From Lepeophtheirus salmonis (lineage: Eukaryota; Arthropoda; Copepoda; Siphonostomatoida; Caligidae): a stretch of 64,000 nucleotides of DNA. The position numbers and the translations under genes were made by a program. Under the pieces are notes generated by a model. It searched no databases. It had not been told where the DNA came from and saw only the letters and a program-made list of their open reading frames with translations. The stretch lies in NCBI RefSeq assembly GCF_016086655.4, contig NC_052137.2:22793041-22857040 (forward strand), given 5' to 3'. Shown one piece after another: positions 30,601-42,600 of this stretch. How positions within the stretch are numbered: the stretch's first letter is position 1; each line of letters starts with the position of its first letter.

Positions 30601-33600
30601 TTAAATAATTTATAATAATAATATGTAATTAAATGTATGAAAAATATTATGTTTATTTACTTTCATTTTCAAAATTTCTACAATTTATTTACATAATTAT
30701 AATCATTTATGTGATTAAATAGGTTGGCATGTAACCGAGCGGATAAAATATCTTTGTAATATATAGTGTGTATCAAGGTTAATAGAAATACAAGGTTATC
30801 CCATAACGCCTGTACAACTGATTTTTGACTTCCACCACGCTCTTTAATTTGACGTCATAGTGTATTAGTGGTTGTGTGTTTCGCAAAACTCTGTTTTATT
30901 GCCGAGCAGTGGGTAAAATACATTAAATTGAAAATTTTAGCAATAGTGACGTCATAGTCTATAAGTGGTTGCGTGTTTTGTCAAAATTTGCCATTCTTGC
31001 CCAGCAGTTGGTACAATACATGAGATTGAAAATTCTATTTAGCCTGATTACATGATAGTTTAACCTTGTAATTATATTAGTCTTGGTGTATCATCTTTTT
31101 GCTCCTTCCATGTAAATTTTTAATTTATTAGTAATATATTCTCCAGAGCCTATAAAATTTAATATTATTCAATAATCATTTTTCAAAATGTTCTTTTAGA
31201 TTATGAAGTCACGGGTGTAAGATATAATAGTAAAAAAGGAATCGATTTGTTCACTGATACAAGGGGGGAATTCATAGCTATTTACCGAAAATTAAATTTT
31301 ATAAAGAAAAATTGAAAAGTCAAATTAAATTTTATGGAAAAAAAAAATTAATATTAAATTTTCTACAAAAAGCAAAAATTCCTTGATTTTTTGAGGGAGC
31401 ACTACAGCCCACCCCTGCAGATGCCCCTGGCAAATAAAGTTATATAGTGCTAAAATATCCATTTTCATATTAGGGTGGCAAAACATTCTAGAGAAGTAGT
31501 CGCTTTAGGGTTTGAATGAAAGTAACGTAGGGTTAAAAAGAGTTGTGACTGTCCTTATTTATTCGATCTAGACCAGTCTAGTCTTAGAATCTGTCCTATC
31601 AATCCTTGGGACTGGTCTTTAAGACTCTCGGTCCTTCGGACTATCAGTGCTATATGCATTAAAAAAAGGGAAATTTACTGACGTCATCAAGGATCGAAGT
31701 TTATCAGTTTTAGGAATGATATGCGGGACTAAACTGGACAAGGCATCAGTCTTTAGTCCTAAATAAGGGCCGACATAACACTAGGGTTGCTAATGTAATA
31801 TTTATTCTAATTTTTAGTAGATACCTGGTTGATATTACAAATTGTGACAGCAGGGAAATATACTTCGGAAAGAGGTACAGTTGTTGAGTAAATCGTGGTT
31901 ACGACAGTCGATTTGGTAAAATCCTCAACTGCTTCATAAATAAAAATAGAAGCAATCCCTATGGACGCCGCCACAATAAGTAGCCAAATGATTCTCCAAA
32001 TTGACTTGTCACTCCCAATATAAAACCATCCATGAAGACTTGTTTGCTCACAATACTCCCTCCAACTGCTACTTATCATAATTAATAAAATTTGTTGAGA
32101 ACAACACTCTTTCAAACAACGACTATTCATAACGATCCTTCTTTTCGTTTCTTTTTCATTTCTATTTGGATCATTCCATGAAATATTTGATGCACCATAA
32201 AAAACAACGTTTAAAACAATTCACTCTCTTACTTAACTACTGGTGAACTCTTTACTATTCTGTCAGTTTTTCCCCCAATAGGAAAAAAAATGCACACACG
32301 TTTTTGAGCGTCTAAGCTCTCTTCTCTCTTTATAGATGGAAATAAACTTTCTTTATTTATGTATTGTACAAATGATGTCATTCTATTCTTCATACTTTTG
32401 TCTAAATAATTGAATAAAAATACATACATACATTCATTTTGATTAAAGGGTTTAATCTCCTTTAATACACTCTTCCTTTATTTTCAGCAGAATGAAATTA
32501 ATATGAAATCAGGGTTAGAGCCTATTGAGAGTAGCAAAGACTCAATTAATAACCTAAAAAGCAACTCCCCAATTACCTCACACCAAATCGAAGACATTCT
32601 CACATACCCCAATCTTCTTCCAACAAATCATATTCATCCCTCATCCTCAAGATCTGGTCCCTATCCAGAGAACATACTCAAAATAAGAAATACCTTTACA
32701 AATGAAAAAAAGAGTAAGTATTGAGGGTCTTACATAGATACAGTTGATTCAAATAATATTGTCTCTTTCAGTGCCGTTTTTTATTAACTGCATCATTGAG
32801 CCTTCATCCAGTGATGAGTTAAATACACACAAGTATCGTCATTCTGATGTACTTGTTGAAATAGCCACTGGAACTCTCTTTGGAAACTTTATAGAAACCG
32901 TACTAATTCAATTGGGATTCGCCCAGGAGGATACCATCAATGCAAAAGGTAGATACAAAAAATTGAATGAATATAATCTAACTCTTTTTTTTAGGAGAGC
33001 TTCTTTTGAACAATTGGAAGGCATTACCTTTTGGTGAGCTGACCAATCATCCCTCAAAGTCAATTTACGATATATTCAGTCAAATTTCGGAAGTTCCAAC
33101 CATCAAAATTATAGTGAGGTATGAAATAAAATACGTCTCACATATTAGATATTCAAGTCCTGGAGTTTGTATCGTTTATATCTCCGTAAAATGCAATGTT
33201 ACATAACCGACAGAAAGGCCTAATGAATATCTTTGACAAAGTTGTGATAAAATATTACCTGAAGAACTTATTATTTAGAATCTTAAATCTGAATCTTCGA
33301 TACTTATAAAGTGTCTTATTAAGTTTATAACAAATTAATTGATTAATTATAATAGGGATCTCAAATTGGTTGCTGAAGAACTATTTTCTACTAAGGAAAA
33401 TGATTATTCTCCAAACATAGTTGAAATTTTAAGCACTAAACTAACATGTCTTACATGAGGAAATGTTGATTCCTTAATTTTTCTTTTGCGCAGGACTCAA
33501 ATAAAGGAATATCAAGTGCAATGAGGGTGTGAATATAGTATTTATTTATGCTTAGTGTCTAACACAGCTATATTACTTAAGAAAAGCATAAAATAAATTA

Positions 33601-36600
33601 TATACATGGACAGTCATGATAATAAATATGGACCAATGAAAAAATTATGCAGAACCTACAAGCAAGTTGATGTAAAAAAGAATACATGACAAGTGTTTTT
33701 TTACAATTTATAAGGGATGTTAAATCCTCTGTTCAAATAGTATAAAAACCAATGGATTGAGTATGAAGGGTTTCGTGAGTTGTATTAATTATTCCGAAAG
33801 TGAATCATAGATACATTAATTATTAGAATCTTAGATTGAGGCATATTGTTGTGTAAGGCAAATGATTAGATTTTTAAAAATAAATGCCATTTATACATTT
33901 TACAAAATACAATTTTATTAATTCAATAGAGTGCCCTGTGGGTCATTTGATTCGGGAAAATGGGATGTTCATCAGAAATTTTCGATTATTTATGTAGTCA
34001 CTCCGGAAAAAATTGAAATGTCTCCCTAAATAAAATAATTTCATCTTTAAGTTGGAAAAAAAAAATTACCTTTTCATGACAATGGGAATACTATAAGACA
34101 ATTGACTTAAAAAAAAAAAAAAGACATTTTAAAAATACAAATAAATATTACTTAAAGTTATAATCTACAAAGTAAAAGAGATATTCTTACAAAATATAAA
34201 TATGCATTTAAAAAAATACATATTTGCATTTAAATATTTTTTGGCAGAGGTCGTTTCTTATAATTAGCAATATAAAAGCAGTTGTTTATTAACTTTCTTT
34301 GTAAGATGTAAATTTGTTAGAAACTTTTTGTATTTATATTTTAATACATACTTTTTTGTTTTTGGTAAACATAAATTATTAATTTAATTTAAATTTAGCA
34401 TACAAGTCACACATTTTAACTCCGACGAAATTAATTTTTGGTAAACGCTTATAAATCCATCAAATAAATGTGATAAAATGATTTTCAAAAGTTTGCAGAG
34501 GATAGAAACCAAAATTGTACATTTAAGTTGTTTCTAAGTGTTTGACGTTTTTTTTCCATAATATATCAATTCACCTTAAGTTTTGTTTTTCTTGAACGCT
34601 CATTGGGAGTTTTTTGCTATTTAAATTTTAACTTTCAGCTGCTAATTTTTTTTTGTTTTTTAAACCTTGAGATTCATATTTAAAATGTTTTATGAAAAAA
34701 ATGAATGCATATAAGGAATTTAATCTCTTTCTTGATACGAATCAGACATAATTCGAATGCCCATGTTTAATCGTATTCCTTTTTATGAGTAACTTTTTTT
34801 GTGTGTCGATACAAAAATAACAGGATATATATTAGTATTCGGTCCGAAACCGATTATTGTTCGGTTTTGTTTAAAGTGTTTATGTCAAAAACCGATCTGT
34901 ACCGATATTTCTTTCTACACCGCAGTATGAAATTTTGGATCGAAATTGAAATTTTAGACCCAAGATTTTTTTTCTCTTCTTATAAGAAAAAGGTAATTTT
35001 CTTTCATTTCTTGTACATATGACAAATCGTTACCTAGATCGTATCACGAAACCTTTCCTCCGAGAAGAAACACGAATAAAAACAGTCAATAAATATGGAA
35101 TTATTATTCCATAGCTTTTGGGAGATCCTCACAATGGGCTAATAAGTATTCAACCAATCAACGTTCAGAACACTAATAAGAGGAAAAGATAACAAAATAT
35201 ACTGTATATATAATTATTCTATACACAATCGGTCTAGACCGAATTTGGATCGAATTAGTTCCCTCTTACAAAAGTTATAATGATTCCAGGCCGGTCTATA
35301 ATTTCCAGACCGAAACCCACCCCTAACAAATAAATATAATTTATAAAATTTTTCTATGAATTCAAAGGGCAAAGAATCTTATGATTGCATAGCTCATTAA
35401 AAAGAGTGCAATATATTTATGAAGTTCATAATGTATGTGTACAAGCTATTAAACTTAATTTACAATATATACGGAATTTCACTTTAAAGTTAATTCAAAA
35501 TGTCATAGTTATTAGTTATGGTTCGAGTGTGTGTTGATATTTATTTAGGGCACTGTCCTTGGTACTCTATGATATTAACATTTATATAATATATGTATGT
35601 ACATTTTGTATGTTTTGTTGTTTAATTGATGCAAGAGTAAATACTTATAGATAGGAAGGATCCACATTTTCTTGGATTCGCGTCAGTTCAGATATTTAGA
35701 AGTAAATATTCGAGTAAATTTAAGACACTCAATCTTCCAGTTCCAGATCTGAAACACCAAAATTAGAGGAGTACTTGTCTCGAACTTTAAGAGCACTTTA
35801 CCCGAAGTTCTTACCTAAATAAAATAAGTTCCGAATAAGAAATACATTTTTACTGCATATTGATGCCGAAACGATGAAGACCCCAATGCTATGATAGGGG
35901 CGTTCGCAGAGAATAGCTGGAAGTGCTGAAGCCCACCCCCCTAAAAATATTAAGGAATTTTTACATTTTACTAGAAAAATATAATATTTAAATTTAAAAA
36001 AAAAATTTTTCTAAAAAGTTCAGTTCATTTCAGTTACAATAACATTGAACGGTCGTTACTTTTATTGTATTTTGCAACCTCTCCTCCAAAAAGAAACATA
36101 AAAAGACACAAAATCAGTTGTTAAAGTCCTCCAACTTTAGAATTATTATTCAATAATAGTTGATAATTATTCACAATTATTAAGATCAATGTTAAGAAAA
36201 CTGCTTAGTAGAAAAGAAGAAGAAACTTCGACAGCCCAATTATATACAGCCTACATTTTTGTATCAACTGATTATGAAGATGTGGCTCGAAGCAATGCTC
36301 AAGATAAATAAAAATATTACAACTGATATGGATAATATAAGTTTTTTTTATTAGTAGGATTCAGTATTAAGTAATACTATAAGCTTGTTATGATATAGAA
36401 AATCCCTTGAATCTTTTTTGTGATTGGTAAAAGTTTGGGTAGGGATCTCAGAAATTTTCGGATAACACTAATGTGCGATACATGGCTCCAAGATACGTCC
36501 TATCTCTATATGTATATACATTACGAGCATTATGATCTTCAAAAAAAAAAAAAAATGTCTCAAACCTTCCTTCCTCATTACTAGCATTTTGGATGAGAAC

Positions 36601-39600
36601 ATATTAAATATTATTTCGCAAGTTGCAATCCAAAGTTTATATTATGTATTTATTTTGGTAGAATATATTCTTTCATTTAATCATGATCAATTACTAATTT
36701 AACTGTAAATAGTTTCTTATAAACACAAGTAACTATTTACTCTTAAGATTCACTCAGGATGTAATTGTACCAATAATAATGTTTAGTGGCAGACTTGTAC
36801 ATTGATTATGGACCATAAACGACCTATATAATATGTATATAATATATTAGTGAGAGTTGCAAACACTAACCAGCAATAAAGGCTATTGTTGATTATTATT
36901 ATAATGGTTAATACAGATATACATTGGTCTTTTGTCCTTGATACGTAATTGTTGGAATGTGATTTTTTTTTTGTCAAATCACCTTTTAAAAAATATTGTG
37001 TTCATTATTAGGGTCGTTTGAAAAGTTCATGCAAAGTCCAAGAGATGGCACTAATGGCACGTATCGAGGTTATGTTTTGTTAGTCGCATCTCTTTGAAGA
37101 ACACATACCAACTCTCAGCCAGATCAGTCAATTTCTTTCTGTTTGACATAAGTTTGAATCGAGGAAGTGGAGTGATTTTCAAAAAATGGACGAAAAATAA
37201 TTTCGTGTTGTTGATTAAACATTACTTTATGAAAGGAAAAACACCTCATGGGACTAAAAAGAAGCTTGATAAACATTTGGACTCTGCTCCTTCGATTAAA
37301 ACAGTTTATAAGTGGTTTCAAAATTTTCGGAGTTGTCATATGGGCAAAAGTGACACTGAACGCCCTGTTGAAGTTACTACTCCAGAAATTATTGATAAAA
37401 TCCATTATATGGTTATGGATAATAGAAGAGTGAAGGTGCGTGAGATTGGTAGTCGATGAGGATTATTCCTTGCAAATCCAGACAGTCGCCATAATCTTTT
37501 CGACCAATTCTTCGATTCAAACGAATGCCAAAGAGAAAAAATTGACCGACCTGAATGAAAGTTGGTTTGTGATATTCCAATGTATGCTACTAACTAAATA
37601 TAACCTCGATACACACTCGTAGTGCCTTTTCTTGGACTTTGCACAGATTTTTCACACGGCCCTTGTATGTAGAACCACATTTAGCTTCGACTAAAAGCTT
37701 TCATATTCAAGATGTATTTTTAGTAGAAATGCCCACACGGTTAATTTTCATAGATATGCTCTTCAATATTGTATGTATTTACAGAATGAATCTGTCTGAT
37801 ATTTGAAGATTCATCAACTCATCCTATACCATAATACTTCTAGTTTCTAATAATTATCATCAATGAACATATTTTCAGGTAATTATATATCTAGATGAAA
37901 CACGATATAAATATATATTGTCTATTGTTGACCTTCAAAAACACATCCCTACGTTGTGACTTGAATAATATTATAAGAAAATATCATTAGTAATACAGAA
38001 CAATGACAATTCTGTATTTTTTTCCATTATAAATAATGTTGAATAGATATCGCTAACGCTCAATAAGTCATATTATACCTGTACAATAAAAAAAACCAAA
38101 AAACAGATGTGATTATCAGGGCCGGTCCCACGGAGGAACCTCCCCTCTCCCATGGATTATTAGAGTTAAAAATCCAATCTAAGTCGGAAATTTTGGACTA
38201 TTTACGCATTGACTTTGGAAGACCTTTTGAAAACGCCATTAGATATATACAAAGTCTAAGAGAAGTCCCCCCAAAAAATATTTGACCTTTTTCCAAAATA
38301 AAGTCAATAATATAAAACATTTTGTTCTAAAAACGCAATTCGATTTAAAATGAAGTAAATTATTTTTTAAAAGACCCATATTTTATAAAAGAAATCCACC
38401 TCATATTAGAGTCAGGTAAAAAGGTTAGAGGCAAAATTTGAAAAAAAAAAAAAAAAAATAACATCCCCCCCCCCTACACACACACCACCAATAAAAAATC
38501 ATACGAGCAGCCCTGGTGATTTGGCTCTGGAAATGATCCCTTGAATTTGAGACTAACAAAATAGAGCTGTATCCTCTCGTATGCATTATTTTTTTATGCT
38601 GTCACATATAAATTGTCTAATTTTTACCTTATTCACCTACACAAATAAAAGCTTATCAACAGCCTATGACATCTTCTTCACTATATTTTTTAGCAAGACC
38701 CAACCAAATACATATAAATGACTGATTCTTTTTGTTTAATACGCTTTTTACTTATTTAACACGAATATGAACATATTTTATGGATTTTTTTCAGCTGTCT
38801 ATTCTTCCCTCTTAATATTTTTTTAAACAATGCTAAAACTCTAAACAAAAGCTTACGATTAAATATATAGTAATTCAGCATTTGGGGAGATTGACGTTAT
38901 GGTCCAACAAAGAGTTAACTTTTCCCCCTTTTTGAATGAAAGGTTGAGCGATACAATCAATATATCATATCAATTTAAAGTAATATTATTTAAGACAAGT
39001 ATTAAGTTGTGTTGGCCTTATTTATTCGGTCCACTATTAGGACTGTCCGTCCTAGAACAGATAAAAAAAGGAATGAATAAAGTTGAGTGACATCATCAAG
39101 GACTGAACTTTATAAGTTTTTCGGACTGATATGCAGGACAAAACTGGATTGGATCGAAACTGAACTGGACGGGACTGTAGTCTTAAGTGCTAAACACTAC
39201 ATGTCATTATAACTTTTTTGATACATTGCTACTACGTATGTATTATATTAATAAAAATCCTAATAGTCATGGTTCTGTATTTAATACTACGATATATGCA
39301 AATACAAGCAAAATATTTGCAGTCCTAGGACTGAAATTTTTTATTAGAACCGGACTGATAGGACTTTAATTTTTTTTTTTTTTTGACAAATCCAATTCTA
39401 CTGTCAGAAGATATGTTGTCTCTCAAAGTAACTATATTTTTATGACATTCTCTTAGGCGTGGGGTTTACGCTCATACAATTTGGACAGTATTTCCATCCC
39501 TACATATTGGTGTTTGAGTATTTCGGGTTACAAGTCAATTTTCAATTTGGAAAACAAGTTGTATTTTGAATTGAAAACAAGTTATCTTGCTTTAGTCACT

Positions 39601-42600
39601 CAAAAAGGTCAACTATTCTGATCTCAGATGATACTAACGCAAGAATAGACAAAAAACACCTGAACCATAAGACGAGTGCTGTTTTATATAAATAACGTGA
39701 TGTTTTGATAACAGCATAACAACGCATTTTTATTTTATTGTTAGAGCTCCTTACTGTAGTACAATTCTGTGAGAACCATTAACCCTTTACATAAAAACAA
39801 GAATAAACATAGACAAAACGAGGCTGGCAAATAAAGGTTCTCTTTACGTTTTAAGTTAGTGTTGCATCAGAAAAGGGGACCACTTTTCATTCAAAAGTAA
39901 AACTTTGGTGTTGCATTCATATATATTTCAGTTCTCCTTGACATCCGTTTCATTCTATTGGATATATAAAATTCCGAGTACGCTAAGTAGTAGTAGAAAA
40001 TCATGTACTTATACGAAAGTATCCATTTATGTCATTAAAACACATCATAAGTTGTGATTAAGATAAATACAACAGTTTTTATGAGTGGGACTTTTTAGTC
40101 ACATCTGCCGGTACCAATTGACAATTTTTACATTTATAGATGTAAATTTTAACCCTATTTTGGAAAAATAGAAAAAATACAACTATGCACTCCCTAATAT
40201 ACATGTTTCAATCATTTAAAAAAAAAAGTCATTTAAAATATAATTAAAGGCATAAAGAATAACTCGAACTTCAGTATTTAAATACCCGGTAATTTTTTTG
40301 ATTTTTTGTTTCTATTTAAATAACTATTCATATGGAGGTTTTAGAGGGATATTTATTTGATACAAAAATATTCAAAATTTGATAAGAAACATATCTCAAT
40401 TTAAAATTGTGGATGATAAGCTGATTGAGTAATTCGTTTTTGTGGATTAAAAAGCTTTGTTCTTCCGGCATAAATCCTATTTCAATTATCTGATTTGGAC
40501 AAACCACGTCAATTTAGACTAGTTCCTCACTAAGGTATTTCCAAGAAAACTTTAGAATCTTGCCTCTAGAATGAAATAACGCCACGCCTATTTCTAACTC
40601 CTGATTACAACGTATAATAAAACAGAAAGTTATGTTGACACACCCTGTATACATAAAGGGCCACTTTTTGGATACGTTGAAGTTATACATCTCATCAAAT
40701 AATAAAATAATTATCATCGATTGTTCCTTGTGATAGATTTATTGCTTTTGTAAAGATATTATAATTGTATAAAATAAAATGGTAATTGATTTTATTCAAC
40801 AAATATTGTATGTATGTTCTTATTAATAGAGCTCAGAGTAGTGAAAATACTTGCATTAAACTTACTATTAATCTCATTTTTTGTTCTTGCCTTCTTTAGA
40901 GATTACAAAAAGAAGAAACTTCCAAATAGGGCACATAATTTACTGGCAAACGAGGATGTATCTGGTAGAAATGATGAGGTTCGTGAGAGGATCATGTCAT
41001 TAATATTAGAGCAATACTACAAAGATGCAGCAGAGAGATTAAAAAAATCATTGAATAACCCTCAAATTCGGTCCATTGTAAGTTATAACAAATATCATTG
41101 TGACAATATTGAACATGTATTGACCATTTTATAGGAGCCATTAGACCTGGGAATGACATCTTTTCGACCTGAAGGAACACACAACAATTCGAGTAATGAC
41201 GACAACAATAACTCTAACAATATGTCTTCAATGTTTGGAAATTATGGTCCAATGGTTCCACCATCCCCTGGATTTAATATTCACCCAGGAATACTTAAAA
41301 CACGAGATGATTTACTTCGTTGGCAGAAAAATTATTTTGACTCTTTGGTATCTAACTCAGGAGTAATAAGTGATCCTATTTCTGATGCAGATACGGCAAG
41401 ACGTGTTAACTTTCTACATGGTTGCACGAAAGAAGTGGTAACTATATTTACGGCAAATATTAATTTATTGTATGAATAATATTTTTTTCAGCCAATGAGG
41501 AATAATTTTCTAAGTAATAGACACGTGGATACTTTTACCACTAATAAACCAAGAATGAGAGTCTGTTTTGATCCAGAAACAGAGATACCACGTCTTCAAA
41601 AATGGTTTGCAGCTAATAATCATCCTACAAGACAACAAGTAATATAATATACTTTAAAATAATATCAATAATAAGCCAATTACCTATTTTAAAGGTTGAG
41701 GAATTTGTGAAGGAATTAAATTCCCTTGAGTGCCGTAAGGGAAGAAAGGCTTTGGACGTTAATAATGTAATTTATTGGTTTAAAAACACTCGAGCTGCAG
41801 TCAAGAGAGCAGAAATGAAGTCAAAGCAGAATCCATCAATTCCTCAACCAACGTCAATTCATCCACCGGTTTCATCTTCTTCCTCCTCAAGCAACAACAA
41901 TTTTTTAGAACTGAGATCCAACTCTCCATCAACACAATCCTCAATGCACTGGCCTTGGTTAAGCAGTTTAAAGAATAATAATGACAACTATAGCCTACCC
42001 TCAAACTTTGCTACGGAAAAGCTTTCAAGTTGTGAAGTCCATACTCCACAGAAAGAATCTATTATCATGGAGGCCGAATCTTCTACAAAGGAATCAAGTA
42101 TTAATGATGATCGACGAAGTGAGGACGAGGATGAGGAGGGCGAAGATATTGAGAGCAAACAAAGAGATTCTTCATCGAAATCCGAACTGACGTCTGAGCT
42201 TCTGTCACCGAGTCTGAAAGAGGATGATTCTCTATCTTATCGACCTTCTTCTTTAATCTATCCACCACCCCCGCACCCTCCACCCTCCAGAGCTGCATCA
42301 TCTAACCCACTCTTGAGTCACAGCGTAATATACATGTCCCAGTATATGAATCCTTATCTACAGGTTTGTTCAATTAAGCCTTTAGAGCGTTTTCACAGAC
42401 ATCACAGAGTGCATCATAATTGAAGTCGACACCATCTTGGGGGGGTCATAGTTGATATTTTTACTATATATAATGGACAAATTTCCATTAAATCTTGATT
42501 AAACTCGATCAAATGTCTTTAAAAATGAATTAAAATATAAACACCTCTATTGATTATGATTTGGTGCCAATGATAGACTGTGATATTTTGAATAATATAA

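Larger units (their letters stand above)
33530..40899. other. dve intron between the CMP and homeodomain exons
   Basis: About 7.4 kb. It holds an internally deleted mariner (37010-37664), a C-family MITE fragment (35896-36020), an A-family copy (39005-39200) with a related scrap at 39320-39365, and a GGTCCGAAACCG-bordered repeat (34835-35325). At least one short dve exon (the rest of the CUT-like domain) may be hidden here; I could not pick it out. Confidence 0.45.
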
